Source of the DNA: Thalassotalea piscium
GTDB taxonomy: Bacteria > Pseudomonadota > Gammaproteobacteria > Enterobacterales > Alteromonadaceae
Reading direction: 5' to 3'
Assembly (NCBI RefSeq): GCF_030295935.1
Contig: NZ_AP027362.1
Location: forward strand, 2,542,001 to 2,606,000
DNA length: 64,000 nucleotides
The notes under the pieces were generated by a model that searched no databases, was not told the origin of the DNA, and worked only from the letters and a program-made list of their open reading frames with translations. Below are positions 44,994-56,867 of the stretch, in pieces (position 1 is the first letter of the stretch; every line of letters starts with the position of its first letter). Both the position numbers and the translations under genes were made by a program.

Positions 44994-45116
44994 ACTTGCC
45001 TAAATTTAGTTTAAATATAATCAACCCACCTCTCATATAACAAAAAGAAATAACAATCCGCTATATTATAACCATAAATACCAGTAAACTAACTAAAACT
45101 TATTAATGATATCGTT

Positions 45117-45911
45117 ATGCAATTACCAACTAGTGCTTACAAACAACCATTTCTTTCTGGCGAAGTCGCTTTAGTTGGCGCTGGTCCGGGTGATCCTGAG
45201 CTATTAACTATTCAAGCATATCGAATGATACAACAAGCCGATGTAGTTATTTATGACCGACTTGTAAGCAAAGAAATTATGGCTTTAGTACCTAAGTCTT
45301 GCTTGCTAATTTACGTTGGAAAAAAGCAAGCGCTGCATAAAGTGCCTCAAGATGGCATAAATCAGCTTTTAGTTGACCATGCTAAAGCCGGTAAAAAAGT
45401 AGTAAGGTTAAAGGGCGGCGACCCTTTTGTTTTTGGCCGAGGCTCTGAAGAAGCTCAGTTTCTTCTTACCAATGGTATAGCTTGCCATATCGTACCAGGC
45501 ATGACAGCTGCGTCTTCATGTACAAGCTACGTAGGTATTCCACTTACCCATAGAGAGGTTGCTCGCAGTGCCAGTTTAATTACAGGGCACGTTAAAGAAA
45601 GTGGTCAGTTAGATCTACCTTGGCAAACATTAAGTGACCCTCAGCAAACAGTTGTTTTTTACATGGGCGTAAAAAGCTTACCCATTATAAGTACGCAACT
45701 AATTAACGCAGGACGAAGAAAAAACACACCTGCAGCACTTATTTATAAAGGTACAACACCCGAGCAAAAAGTATATCGTGGCTGTTTAAGTAGTATTGTA
45801 GAAATAGTTGAAAAACATCAAATAAAGCCACCTACGTTAATTGTTATTGGTGATGTGGTTAATACTTTTGATGAAAAGCACTTAACTAATGTAGGGTATT
45901 TAACACCTTAA
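45117..45911 (+). CDS. cobA: Uroporphyrinogen-III C-methyltransferase
   Basis: A protein of 264 residues of the SAM-dependent tetrapyrrole methylase family. It has VALVGAGPGDPELLT, VVIYDRLVS, VVRLKGGDPFVFGRGSEEA, GMTAASS and PLTHREVARSASLITGH. It adds two methyl groups to uroporphyrinogen III to give precorrin-2, for siroheme. It is a standalone enzyme without the CysG N-terminal dehydrogenase/chelatase part, so that activity must be encoded elsewhere. Neighbouring genes are unrelated. Confidence 0.95.
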   Translation: MQLPTSAYKQPFLSGEVALVGAGPGDPELLTIQAYRMIQQADVVIYDRLVSKEIMALVPKSCLLIYVGKKQALHKVPQDGINQLLVDHAKAGKKVVRLKGGDPFVFGRGSEEAQFLLTNGIACHIVPGMTAASSCTSYVGIPLTHREVARSASLITGHVKESGQLDLPWQTLSDPQQTVVFYMGVKSLPIISTQLINAGRRKNTPAALIYKGTTPEQKVYRGCLSSIVEIVEKHQIKPPTLIVIGDVVNTFDEKHLTNVGYLTP

Positions 45912-46064
45912 CATTTACATAATCATTGATATTGCGCCAGGTTAAGGTGTGTAGATCTGTGCAGTACAAAATTTGTGACTCAAAGATAAACATTTCTTAA
46001 TTTTATGTTAATATTTGCACGCTTTTAACGATAAAATAACTTTTCTATTACTCAAGGCCAATTT

Positions 46065-46613
46065 ATGGAACTGCAAAAAGATAACTTTTCCAATGCATCA
46101 TTATCCATTGAACAACTACCTCAAATAAGCCAACTACAGCAACAACCATTAGCCCCCATTTATGCAAAAACACGTTTAGCACTTACTTTTTTGTTCTCTA
46201 GCCTAGTATTATTAATTGGGCTTATTGCTATTAAGCAGCAGTTTAAACCACTTCCGGCAGAAACCTTGCCAGTAATCAGTAATATATTAATCATCATAGC
46301 AATACTTACTATGGTTAATATGTTCTATATATTTTTAGCTGACAAACAAAAACACTACGCGCTAAGAGCGCTAGATCTTCACTATACTTCAGGTCTAATT
46401 TTTCGAAAAACGGTTAGCCAACCCGTATTAAGAATACAACATGTAGAATTAAAAAGAGGCCCGATCGATCGCAAAGTAGGATTAGCAAAATTACAAGTAT
46501 TTAGTGCAGGTGGTGCATTACACACATTCGAAATACCAGGTTTACCTGTTGAAGACGCTGAATCGATCAGACAATTTATTATTAGCCATAAAGATGCCAA
46601 TAATAATGGATAA
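46065..46613 (+). CDS. PH-domain membrane protein, YdbS-like
   Basis: A protein of 182 residues with two membrane helices (about 39-57 and 72-90) and a bacterial PH (bPH2/YdbS) domain of some 80 residues, YALRALDLHYTSGLIFRKTVSQPV onward, with the typical RIQHVELKRGPIDRKVGLAKLQV. Function is not established. It overlaps the next gene, a YdbT-like protein, the usual pair. Confidence 0.85.
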   Translation: MELQKDNFSNASLSIEQLPQISQLQQQPLAPIYAKTRLALTFLFSSLVLLIGLIAIKQQFKPLPAETLPVISNILIIIAILTMVNMFYIFLADKQKHYALRALDLHYTSGLIFRKTVSQPVLRIQHVELKRGPIDRKVGLAKLQVFSAGGALHTFEIPGLPVEDAESIRQFIISHKDANNNG

Positions 46614-48198
46614 ACAACAAGCACTTAAGCAAGCGATAATTAAAGAATATCAAACCGACGAGTGGCAACGTATTTCGCCAATTGGAATGCTCTATTTTAC
46701 AGTAAAAATACTATGGGGCATCACTGGCAATATTGTTTATTTAGCGCCAGCAATATTACTAGGCTATAAAGAAATAATGGCAAATCCGCATATATGGTTG
46801 CCTGTAGCACTGCTCGTCGTGATTGCTATTTTAACGGGTACATTTCTTAGTTTTTATTTCTTTCAATATCGTTTATCCAATGGACATATCGAAATTCGTT
46901 CAGGTGTATTTTCAAAAAAGCATGTCAACCTGCCCTTTACCCGTATTCAAAATGTAAAGTTAGAACAGCCACTCTATTATCGTCCTTTTAGTTACACTTG
47001 TATGCAGCTTGATACTGCAGGTTCACAAAAGCAAGAAGCAAAAGTTGTTGCATTAAAACTTGACTATGCAGAAGCACTTAAGCGCGAAATACTTGCAGCG
47101 CATCAACAAAATACCCAAGACAACAATGATCTTAACAAGGGTATCAGTGATGATGATACACAGAATCAAGCAACAACTGACAATAGTACAAATAACGAAC
47201 AATTATTAAATACGCGTTCATTGTCAGATTTAGTTATCCATGGTTTAACCAACAACCGGATCTGGATCTTCTTTGGCGGTTTAGCACCATTTTTTGATGA
47301 TATTGGTGAAAGTGTTGTTAACTTTTTTCAACGCTTTGGCATCAATATTGAACAACTCTTGGTTGTTGCAGACAAGTCGTGGTGGCAAATTGGTTTATAC
47401 GCCTTAACACTAACTTTTATCGTTATGTTGTTTATTTCTTTATTCTCAGTTGCTGGGGCAATATTAAGTTATTACAACTTTACGTTATCTAAATCTGGTG
47501 ACCGCTATATCCGCAGAAGTGGTCTATTAACCAAGCACGAAGTTACTATGCGCTTATCTCGATTACAGATGATTGTGAAGCAGCAAGACTGGTTAGATAT
47601 GCTTTTAAAGCGCATGAATGTTAAATTCGAACAAACCAGTGCTAATGGACAAAACTTTCAGCAAGGGGCGAGTAATAATAAAATAATTGTACCGTCGGTA
47701 AAAGCGCATGAATGGCAAGCATTGGCTGACGATGTTTACCCAAACAATCAACTCAATACTATTTCATATCAGGGGATTAGTAAGCGCTTTTTACTCAGAA
47801 ATATTGGTTACTTTATCAGCCCTATTTATTTTGGTGTGCTCGCCTTTTTTATCTATCACTTAGAAACAGGATTAGCGTTAGGTGCAACAGCAATATACCT
47901 GATGTTATGCATCTTAATTTTCTGCCGTTACAAGCGCTGGGGCTATGCCATTGACTCGAACTTTATTTATATTAGAAAAGGCATGCTAGGAGTCGACTTT
48001 TATTGTTTTCCTATTTTTAAGGTTCAACAAACTGCTTACATACAAAGTTGGTTTTTAAAGCGCCATAGACTCTGCACAATTAAATTTGTATTAGCCGCAG
48101 GCGGACAAAAAATTCCCTTTATCTCTGAAAAAGTTGGTAACGACTTAATTAACAATGCACTATACCACGTTGAAAGTAGTCGCCGCTCTTGGATGTAG
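46606..48198 (+). CDS. PH-domain membrane protein, YdbT-like
   Basis: About 530 residues with three PH (bPH2) repeats separated by pairs of membrane helices. The repeats are marked by SNGHIEIRSGVFSKKHVNLPF, RYIRRSGLLTKHEVTMRLSRL and NFIYIRKGMLGVDFYCFPIFKVQ. This is the YdbT pattern. The ATG at 46606 (alternative 46594) lies inside the end of the ydbS-like gene, so the pair is co-translated. In Bacillus, ydbS/ydbT loss affects tolerance of certain antimicrobial peptides. The role here is unknown. Confidence 0.85.
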   Translation: MDKQQALKQAIIKEYQTDEWQRISPIGMLYFTVKILWGITGNIVYLAPAILLGYKEIMANPHIWLPVALLVVIAILTGTFLSFYFFQYRLSNGHIEIRSGVFSKKHVNLPFTRIQNVKLEQPLYYRPFSYTCMQLDTAGSQKQEAKVVALKLDYAEALKREILAAHQQNTQDNNDLNKGISDDDTQNQATTDNSTNNEQLLNTRSLSDLVIHGLTNNRIWIFFGGLAPFFDDIGESVVNFFQRFGINIEQLLVVADKSWWQIGLYALTLTFIVMLFISLFSVAGAILSYYNFTLSKSGDRYIRRSGLLTKHEVTMRLSRLQMIVKQQDWLDMLLKRMNVKFEQTSANGQNFQQGASNNKIIVPSVKAHEWQALADDVYPNNQLNTISYQGISKRFLLRNIGYFISPIYFGVLAFFIYHLETGLALGATAIYLMLCILIFCRYKRWGYAIDSNFIYIRKGMLGVDFYCFPIFKVQQTAYIQSWFLKRHRLCTIKFVLAAGGQKIPFISEKVGNDLINNALYHVESSRRSWM

Positions 48199-48293
48199 AG
48201 TAAAATTACCTAAGGGTGATTGTAAGAGGCTTTACATACTGCCTGTTTCACTTTAAGGTTTACGGTAACTTTTCGTTGCTGACGCCTCTTTTT

Positions 48294-49046
48294 ATGAGTA
48301 AATGGTTCGTTTTTTTACTTTTTACTGTTCATCTTTCGTTTACTATTCAAGCGAGTGAGTACCACTTTGCATCTGTTGAAAATGTTGCAGAGCAAGAAGT
48401 AGGGCAAATTGTACTTACCGAAATATATCAACAGCTTGGTATTGATGTATCGATCAGCGCTTTTTCTGCAAAACGTGCCGAATATGAGGCAACCACTGGC
48501 TTAAAAGACGGTGAAATCATGCGTATTTGGGCCTATGGCGACGAAAATAAAAACCTTATTCGTGTCCCTACGCCCTATTACCATATTGCAACTACTGCAT
48601 TTATTAACAAAGACAGTAAGTTAGTTATTGATGATAAAAAAGATCTAGCCGGTCATCGTATAGCAATAGTCAGTGGTTTTAAGCATACCAAAGCCATTAC
48701 TAAAGGTCTTAAATTAATAGTAGAAACACACTCAACTACCAATAGCTTTAAACTACTTGAACAAGGCGCTGTTGATATAGTACTTGCCGATTATATCGAC
48801 GGACTTTGGACCCTTTCAAAATTAGCTATGGACCATAATATAATTGCCTCTCCTAAACCACTAAAACAATTAAATCTTTACCACTATATCCATCAAGATA
48901 ATCAGCAGCTAGTTGAAGTAGTTGATAATAAAATAGCAGAGTTAGCCGCATCAGGTGAGTTAGATAGCATAATACAAAAAGCTCAACACCAAGTTTATGG
49001 TAATGTTAAAACAGCGCTCGACTTTGCTCCTTTAGTTAACCAATAA
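48294..49046 (+). CDS. Periplasmic solute-binding-like protein (SBP_bac_3 type)
   Basis: About 250 residues. A signal peptide ends at TIQA (about residue 16). The mature part resembles family-3 solute-binding proteins: YHFASVENVAEQEVGQIVLTEIYQQLG, DLAGHRIAIVSGFKHT and LLEQGAVDIVLADYIDG. No ABC transporter genes are nearby, so it may be an orphan sensor-like protein. The frame opens at a GTG at 48216, but the ATG at 48294 begins a proper signal peptide. The RBS is weak. Confidence 0.75.
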   Translation: MSKWFVFLLFTVHLSFTIQASEYHFASVENVAEQEVGQIVLTEIYQQLGIDVSISAFSAKRAEYEATTGLKDGEIMRIWAYGDENKNLIRVPTPYYHIATTAFINKDSKLVIDDKKDLAGHRIAIVSGFKHTKAITKGLKLIVETHSTTNSFKLLEQGAVDIVLADYIDGLWTLSKLAMDHNIIASPKPLKQLNLYHYIHQDNQQLVEVVDNKIAELAASGELDSIIQKAQHQVYGNVKTALDFAPLVNQ

Positions 49047-49083
49047 AAACACTGTAAACACTTCTTTATTGAACACATGCGAT

Positions 49084-49716
49084 ATGACCACAACAAAAAT
49101 ATTTATTATCGGCCTACCTCGAACTGGCACCACTAGCATTTGCGCGGCTTTACTTAATTTAGGCTATACAGTTGCGCACACTGCCTATACACAGCGTACC
49201 TTCGACCAAGCACAAGTTATTGCCGACACTCCAATATTTAATGACTTTACATTACTCGATATAAAATACCCTAATAGTCTATATATCTATTTAACACGAG
49301 ATTTAGCCTTATGGTTACCTTCAATTGAGCAGTTATTAAAACGGATGAGCCATAACTTGTTGCGTGATGATGGTGGCTTTAACCCTATAATTAAGCGCTG
49401 CTATTTTGATGTTTTCTCGCCATTTACTAATGAAAATATTAGCTCTGCCGCTTTTTTAACGCAACGCTATCTAAAACACCAAACCAAAGTTGAACAGTAC
49501 TTTGAAAACCGCCCTCAACAGTTATTAACCATTGATGTAAGCCAAGCAGGTGCTTATCAAAAACTACTTAACTTTTTGAGTTTACCTTTAAATAAAGCAG
49601 GTTTTGAACAAATGAATGTTGGCGGAAAAGTCACAGCATGGAAAGACTTAAACCACCCATTAAAAGTTGCCTCTACGAATAATGGCCGCCCTACAACATT
49701 AAGCTATCTTAAATAA
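49084..49716 (+). CDS. Sulfotransferase-like protein
   Basis: About 210 residues. The N-terminal P-loop-like FIIGLPRTGTTSICAALLNLGY matches the PAPS-binding motif of the sulfotransferase family. DTPIFNDFTLLDIKYPNSLYIYLTRD follows, as in the small marine-bacterial sulfotransferase branch. A substrate cannot be named. The frame extends to a TTG at 49069, but the ATG at 49084 sits directly before the motif. Confidence 0.8.
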   Translation: MTTTKIFIIGLPRTGTTSICAALLNLGYTVAHTAYTQRTFDQAQVIADTPIFNDFTLLDIKYPNSLYIYLTRDLALWLPSIEQLLKRMSHNLLRDDGGFNPIIKRCYFDVFSPFTNENISSAAFLTQRYLKHQTKVEQYFENRPQQLLTIDVSQAGAYQKLLNFLSLPLNKAGFEQMNVGGKVTAWKDLNHPLKVASTNNGRPTTLSYLK

Positions 49717-49798
49717 ATACGGACAATTTCAGCAAATTTATTGTGAAAATCTATAAAGTAAGCAAGTATAGAGATAAGTATTATTAAAATGTTGTGTT

Positions 49799-51031
49799 AT
49801 GGCAGAACTTAGAACACTCTCAATCAATGAATTACAAGTGGGCATGTTTGTTAAAGATATCATTTTAAAAAACAGCGACCATAAAGTAAAAAATCAAGGG
49901 ATTGTTAACTCAGAGCGCACTATTGCTTTGCTTAAAAAACAAGGTGTCGACAAAGTTGTTGTCCAATTACAACCTGAGCAATTGGCATTACTTGACCAAC
50001 AAGACCAAGCTGATCAGCAAAATAAAAATAACCTAGCAATATCAGTTGAAGAAAACGAAGCTCAAGAAAGTACAGAACATCAACCCGATCTCCCCCTTGA
50101 TGACGAACTAGCGCAAGCTTATGCGCTATACGACAAAGCAAGCGAGCAAATTCAATCATTATTTTTACAGGCTCGTAACAGGCAAAAAATATCCACTGAC
50201 GGCGTAGAAAAACTTGCATTAGCTATTATGCAATCAGTTATTAAAAATGAGTATGCGATCACCATTTTAACCCGAATTCGTCATCACTCCTCTTATCAAT
50301 GGGAACATGCTGCAAATTGCGCCATTCTTATGTGCGGCTTTGCACTGTTTTTGGACCTTAAACACAAAATTGTTCATCAAATAACTATTGCTGCGCTTAT
50401 TCATGATATTGGTAACGCAAAAATTCCTGAAGGTATTATCAGTAAACCAGGTTTATTATCAACTCATGAAGTTATCGCGGTAGAAAAGCACGTAATGCAT
50501 GGCGTTGACATTTGTCAGCAGAAAGCATTGCTCAACCCTATAATTAAAGACATTATACTCAATCACCATGAACGACTTGATGGCTCTGGTTATCCACGTA
50601 GAGTAAGTGAAGACAAATTATCGAAACTTGCTAGGGCAATGGCAATCGTTGATGTTTACGATGCCATTACCGGAGAACAAACCTACAAAAAAGCACAACA
50701 GCCGATTGATGCATTTCGCTATCTTATTACCAACAAAAATAAATTTGACCCAAGTATTGTTCAACAATTTATAAAGTATCTTGGTGTTCACCCCGTTGGC
50801 TCAGTTATACAGCTGTCAAATGAACGCCTTGCAATGGTAATGGTAGGTAATAGAGCAGAGCCATTAAAGCCAAAAATCAAAGTGTTTTTTAATTTAGATA
50901 CCATGCAACATATAAAGCCAAGAGATATAGATCTTAGTATTGAAGACCTATCAATTGTACGAGCAGTAAATACTGAAGACTTTGATATTAACACTTCAAA
51001 ACTAATTAAAGATTTTGTTAATGCAACTTAA
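49799..51031 (+). CDS. HD-GYP cyclic-di-GMP phosphodiesterase with DUF3391
   Basis: A protein of 410 residues. The N-terminal DUF3391 region (1-130) has LSINELQVGMFVKDI. The HD-GYP domain (about 145-330) keeps the HD pair in LIHDIGNAKIPE near 200 and HHERLDGSGYP near 255, as required for c-di-GMP hydrolysis. Enzymes of this class lower c-di-GMP, which controls motility and matrix production such as curli. No membrane segment is seen. Confidence 0.93.
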   Translation: MAELRTLSINELQVGMFVKDIILKNSDHKVKNQGIVNSERTIALLKKQGVDKVVVQLQPEQLALLDQQDQADQQNKNNLAISVEENEAQESTEHQPDLPLDDELAQAYALYDKASEQIQSLFLQARNRQKISTDGVEKLALAIMQSVIKNEYAITILTRIRHHSSYQWEHAANCAILMCGFALFLDLKHKIVHQITIAALIHDIGNAKIPEGIISKPGLLSTHEVIAVEKHVMHGVDICQQKALLNPIIKDIILNHHERLDGSGYPRRVSEDKLSKLARAMAIVDVYDAITGEQTYKKAQQPIDAFRYLITNKNKFDPSIVQQFIKYLGVHPVGSVIQLSNERLAMVMVGNRAEPLKPKIKVFFNLDTMQHIKPRDIDLSIEDLSIVRAVNTEDFDINTSKLIKDFVNAT

Positions 51032-51128
51032 AGGTTTGAAATAAAGTTTACAGCGAAAGAACTAGAGCAGCTATTAGCTGTTAGAAGATATAGGATCCTA
51101 AGTACAAAGACCTAGGACCCTACAATAA

Positions 51129-52076
51129 TTAAGGCATCATCTCTTGATGATCTGCGCCTTCTTTTTCTACTACTTCAGGGATCATATCTTCTTTTGAAAC
51201 CCCTAATGCTAAAGCAACCGCACTAGCAACATATATTGATGAATATGTACCCACAAAAACACCAAATAATAACGCGGTAGCGAAACCATGAATTAATGCG
51301 CCACCTTGATAAAACAAAGCCGCTAATACTAATAATGTGGTTATCGAAGTAATTACCGTTCTACTTAACGTTTGCGTTAAAGAAATGTTAATCGTTTCTT
51401 CTGCGTTTGCATCTCTGACTTTACGAAAATTTTCACGTACACGGTCAGAAACAACAATAGTATCGTTGAGTGAATAACCAATAACTGCAAGAATTGCTGC
51501 CATTACCGTTAAATCAAATTCTAGCTGTAAAAATGAGAATAAACCGAGGGTTAGCAATACATCATGAAACAACGAAAATACCGAGCCTAAAGCAAAACGC
51601 CATTCAAAACGAAAAGCAACATAAACCAAAATACACAGTAAGGCTGTTAGCATGGCTAATCCACCTTGTTCCGTTAATTCATCACCAACACTTGCACCCA
51701 CAAACTCTATGCGTCGCATAACAAGCTCTTGGCCTGTGCCATCTTTTAGTAACGATAAAATTTGGTTACCCAACATTTCTGCTTTTACGCCATCACGTTG
51801 CGCTAAGCGAATAACAACATCTCTACTGCTACCGTAAAGTTGAACAACGGCATCACCATAGCCATCATTTGCTAATATTTCACGAAGTTGCTTAAGGTCA
51901 GCAGAGTTCTCAAAACCTACTTCAATTAACGTACCGCCGGTAAAGTCTAGACCGAAGTTAAGCTTATTAACAAACAATGAGCTTAGTGCAGCGATCATTA
52001 GAATTACACTGAAAGCCATAGCGTACTTACGGTACGACATAAAGTTTACAGTTTCTTTTAAATTTAATATTTGCAT
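51129..52076 (-). CDS. secF: Protein translocase subunit SecF
   Basis: A protein of 315 residues with six membrane helices. Family motifs are LNFGLDFTGGTLIEV near residue 40, GYSLNDTIVVSDRVRE and the final GTYSSIYVASAVAL. With SecD it uses the proton gradient to pull exported proteins. It lies eight bases after secD. Confidence 0.97.
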   Translation of the reverse strand: MQILNLKETVNFMSYRKYAMAFSVILMIAALSSLFVNKLNFGLDFTGGTLIEVGFENSADLKQLREILANDGYGDAVVQLYGSSRDVVIRLAQRDGVKAEMLGNQILSLLKDGTGQELVMRRIEFVGASVGDELTEQGGLAMLTALLCILVYVAFRFEWRFALGSVFSLFHDVLLTLGLFSFLQLEFDLTVMAAILAVIGYSLNDTIVVSDRVRENFRKVRDANAEETINISLTQTLSRTVITSITTLLVLAALFYQGGALIHGFATALLFGVFVGTYSSIYVASAVALALGVSKEDMIPEVVEKEGADHQEMMP

Positions 52077-52084
52077 TAGGGTAC

Positions 52085-53932
52085 CTATATTGAAAGCTTG
52101 TCGAGACGTTTACCACCCCAAACAGCATTAACCACTGAACGAGTACCTATAACCGCCGTAAACATCGAAGTAATAATGCCTATCGATAACGTTACAGCAA
52201 AACCTTTAATTGGCCCTGTACCCACTGAAAACAGAATAAGTGCTGCAATTAATGTGGTGATGTTAGCATCAATAATTGTTGAAAATGCCGCATCATAACC
52301 TTGGTGAATAGCCTGTTGTACACTCTTACCTGCCCTTAACTCTTCTCGAATACGTTCAAATATAAGTACGTTAGCATCTACCGCCATACCAACAGTTAAC
52401 ACTATACCCGCCATACCAGGTAAAGTTAACGTAGCACCTGGAATCATCGACATAACACCAACAATTAACACTAAGTTTGCAGAAAGAGCTAAGTTAGCTA
52501 CCACACCAAAAGCACGATAATAAATAAGCATAAAGATAAAGACTAATCCAAAACCGCTCATTATTGCCTGAAAACCTAACTTAACATTTTCAGCACCGAG
52601 TGTTGGCCCAACAGTACGCTCTTCTACTATTTGAATAGGCGCAATTAAGGCACCTGCTCTTAATAACAAGGCTAGACTATGCGCTTCTGCCTGAGAGCCA
52701 GCCCCCGTAATACGGAAGCTTTTGCCAAGACGAGCTTGAATAGTGGCAACACTGATAACTTCTTCTTTCTTTTCAAAGATAGTATTCCCTTTGCTGTCTA
52801 ATCGGTCTGTAGGTTTATATTCAATAAACACTGTCGCCATTGGTTTACCAATAGCATCTTTAGTGGCACTTGAGAATTTACTACCGCCTGGTGAATCAAG
52901 GGTAATATTTACTTGTGGACGTGAGTATTCATCAAAACTTGAGCTAGCATCAACAATATGATCACCTGTAAGCATAATGCGTTTTTTCAATAAAACAGGC
53001 GTACCATTGCGCTCATACAATAACTGTGAACTTGCTGGCACTCTACCATTAAGTGCTGTGGCTAAGTCATTTTCATTGTCTACCATTCTAAATTCAATTG
53101 TTGCAGTCGCATTTAATATTTCTTTCGCTTTTGCTGTGTCTTGAACACCTGGTAACTCAATAATAATGTTTTTTTGACCTTGACGTTGAACAAGTGGCTC
53201 TGCAACCCCTAATTCGTTCACACGATTTCGGATAATAGTAATGTTTTGTTGAAGTGCATATTCACGAATTTCTTTTAACTTCAATTCAGACATTTGAGCA
53301 GTTAGCGTAAGCGTGTCTGAATTATCTGTAAATATAAAGTCGCGATAACGTTTCTTTAAAAATGATTCAGCATTATCTAAGTCTTCAACATTACGGAAAA
53401 TAATTTCAATCGACTCATCTAGCTTTTTAACACTACGGTAGCGAATTTTTTCACCACGTAAATCAGTACGAAAGTCGCTAGCCATCCCTTCTTGCGCTTT
53501 CACTACGGCTTCGTTCATATTAACTTCCATGGTAAAGCTTACGCCACCACTTAAGTCTAAACCAAGCTTCATAGGTACGCCGCCAATGGCTGCTAGCCAA
53601 TCAGGGGTTGCTGGAGTTAAGTTTAAGGCAACAGAGTATTGATCACCCATATTACCATCAAGTAAATCTCGCGCTTTAAGTTGAGCGTCAGTATCAGCAA
53701 AACGAACTAATATTTGTGCGTCTTCTAAAACAACGCTAGCAAAGTCAATGTTACTTTCACTCAATTGAGATTTTACACTATCAAGCGTACTTTCATTGGC
53801 TTCAACGCCTCGTAAGCCCGATATTTGTACTGCTGGATCTTCACCGTATAAATTTGGTGAGGCATATAAAGCCCCAATTGCAACGATAAAAACAACCAGT
53901 AGTGTTTTCCATAGAGGAGACTGGTTTAACAC
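52085..53932 (-). CDS. secD: Protein translocase subunit SecD
   Basis: A protein of 615 residues. An N-terminal helix, the large periplasmic P1 domain with [15 protein letters not shown], and a C-terminal set of five helices with [18 protein letters not shown] are all present. It partners SecF. Order yajC-secD-secF is standard. Confidence 0.98.
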   Translation of the reverse strand: MLNQSPLWKTLLVVFIVAIGALYASPNLYGEDPAVQISGLRGVEANESTLDSVKSQLSESNIDFASVVLEDAQILVRFADTDAQLKARDLLDGNMGDQYSVALNLTPATPDWLAAIGGVPMKLGLDLSGGVSFTMEVNMNEAVVKAQEGMASDFRTDLRGEKIRYRSVKKLDESIEIIFRNVEDLDNAESFLKKRYRDFIFTDNSDTLTLTAQMSELKLKEIREYALQQNITIIRNRVNELGVAEPLVQRQGQKNIIIELPGVQDTAKAKEILNATATIEFRMVDNENDLATALNGRVPASSQLLYERNGTPVLLKKRIMLTGDHIVDASSSFDEYSRPQVNITLDSPGGSKFSSATKDAIGKPMATVFIEYKPTDRLDSKGNTIFEKKEEVISVATIQARLGKSFRITGAGSQAEAHSLALLLRAGALIAPIQIVEERTVGPTLGAENVKLGFQAIMSGFGLVFIFMLIYYRAFGVVANLALSANLVLIVGVMSMIPGATLTLPGMAGIVLTVGMAVDANVLIFERIREELRAGKSVQQAIHQGYDAAFSTIIDANITTLIAALILFSVGTGPIKGFAVTLSIGIITSMFTAVIGTRSVVNAVWGGKRLDKLSI

Positions 53933-54018
53933 AATTTGATCCTATTTTATTTAGTAAGTTTTTTATACTAAGCGCTTTAGTTTAACAAAGTATTAAGCTA
54001 AAGCGCTTGGTCTGAAAG

Positions 54019-54354
54019 TTATAATGACTTCATTGTGCCTTTTGGTAATACCGCATTAACCGCGCCTTTTTGCACTGTAACTTCAGTACCTTCTGCAATG
54101 CTTATAACAATAAAGTCTTTATCGTCAGACACTTTAGTGATTTTACCCACAATACCACCTTGTGTTAGCACTTCATCACCTTTACCTAATGCTGCCATTA
54201 ATCCTTTATGCTCTTTAACACGCTTTGCTTGCGGGCGATAAATCATAAAATAAAAAACAAAGGCAAACACCAATAACATGATGATCATTTCCATACCACC
54301 ACTTGATGGCGCTGGGCCTGCAGCCGCGTGTGCTTTACTTATAAATAAACTCAT
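54019..54354 (-). CDS. yajC: Sec translocon accessory protein YajC
   Basis: A protein of 111 residues with one membrane helix (about 22-40) followed by YRPQAKRVKEHKGLMAAL and GDEVLTQGGIVGKI. It associates with SecDF and binds SecYEG. It lies between tgt and secD. Confidence 0.97.
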   Translation of the reverse strand: MSLFISKAHAAAGPAPSSGGMEMIIMLLVFAFVFYFMIYRPQAKRVKEHKGLMAALGKGDEVLTQGGIVGKITKVSDDKDFIVISIAEGTEVTVQKGAVNAVLPKGTMKSL

Positions 54355-54443
54355 AATTTCCTCTTATACTTATTGTTTTAATACAAAAATTCAAAATAAT
54401 TATTGTGTTGAACTAACCAAGTAATCAACACTCTCTCTTTAAT

Positions 54444-55583
<1,140 letters not shown>

Positions 55584-55631
55584 TCAGCCCACTAGCGAAA
55601 CAGGCTAGCGGCAATAGTCAGCCAATAATAC

Positions 55632-56693
55632 TTATATTGACTTCTTCGTTAAAAACATCGCATCCCCATAACTAAAGAAGCGATATTCTTGTTCAACTGC
55701 GTGATGATAAGCAGCCATAATATTCTCATAGCCCGAAAATGCACTAACTAGCATTAATAAAGTAGACTCTGATAAATGAAAGTTGGTGATCAACGCATCA
55801 ATCACCTGAAACTGATAGCCTGGCGTAATAAAAATATCTGTATCACCATAAAACGCCTGTAACGGTTGTGCTTTTTTCATTGCCTCTTTAGCAGCACTTT
55901 CAACTGAACGCACCGACGTGGTGCCAACAGCGATGACACGTTTACCCGCTGCTTTAGTTTGATTAATTTGTTCCACAACGTCAGCAGATACTTCCACGTA
56001 TTCAGAATGCATAATATGATCGGCTATTTCATCAACTCTTACTGGCTGGAATGTGCCTGCACCAACATGTAAAGTAACAAAAGCTAAGTTTATACCTTTG
56101 GCTTTAATTTGAGCTAATAGCGCTTCATCGAAATGCAACCCTGCTGTTGGTGCAGCTACCGCACCCGGCTTTTCATTATAAACGGTTTGATAGCGTTCTC
56201 TGTCGCTGTCTTCGTCAGGTCGGTCAATATAAGGAGGTAAAGGCATATGACCAATACTTTCAAGTATTTTAAGTACCTTATCGTCACCTAAAAACTTTAA
56301 TTCGAACAACGCATCATGCCGTGCTTGCATAATAGCAGTAGCAATTAACTCGCCTTGTTCATTATGAAAAAGTAATTCGCTTCCCACCTTTGGCGACTTA
56401 CTCGCACGTACATGCGCTAATACAGTGTGCTCGTCAACTAAACGCTCAACCAATACTTCAAGTTTGCCACCACTTACTTTTTGCCCAAACAAACGTGCCG
56501 GAATAACTCTGGTATTATTAAAAATTAATAAATCACCACAGTGTAACTGGTCGATAATATCAACAAAGTTTCTGTCTTTAATATCACCACTATTGCCGTT
56601 AAGACACATTAAACGACTTGCTGTTCGTTCTGTTTTTGGATAGCGAGCAATAAGTGCTTCGGGTAAATCAAATGAAAAGTCGGCAACACGCAT
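55632..56693 (-). CDS. queA: S-adenosylmethionine:tRNA ribosyltransferase-isomerase
   Basis: A protein of 353 residues. Typical motifs are [46 protein letters not shown] and THVG-type [13 protein letters not shown]. It forms epoxyqueuosine from preQ1-tRNA. It is the first gene of the queA-tgt-yajC-secDF run on the minus strand. Confidence 0.98.
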   Translation of the reverse strand: MRVADFSFDLPEALIARYPKTERTASRLMCLNGNSGDIKDRNFVDIIDQLHCGDLLIFNNTRVIPARLFGQKVSGGKLEVLVERLVDEHTVLAHVRASKSPKVGSELLFHNEQGELIATAIMQARHDALFELKFLGDDKVLKILESIGHMPLPPYIDRPDEDSDRERYQTVYNEKPGAVAAPTAGLHFDEALLAQIKAKGINLAFVTLHVGAGTFQPVRVDEIADHIMHSEYVEVSADVVEQINQTKAAGKRVIAVGTTSVRSVESAAKEAMKKAQPLQAFYGDTDIFITPGYQFQVIDALITNFHLSESTLLMLVSAFSGYENIMAAYHHAVEQEYRFFSYGDAMFLTKKSI

Positions 56694-56867
56694 GATAATT
56701 AATGAAGATAGTAGCTAAAAATAACTGCGTGATTTTAAAGATCTACGCCCACAATAGCAAGAAATACCACAATATCACCCTTGCTTATAGTGATCATTTA
56801 TCAAAATTCTGCTACTAGTTAAGTAAATTGTCGTAGTATCACTACAAAGCCATTTCAGGAAATATTT

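Noticed and set aside
51080-51125. TAGGATCCTA and CCTAGG motifs after secF as a terminator
   Set aside because: Pairing between the arms is poor and no T-run follows on either strand.
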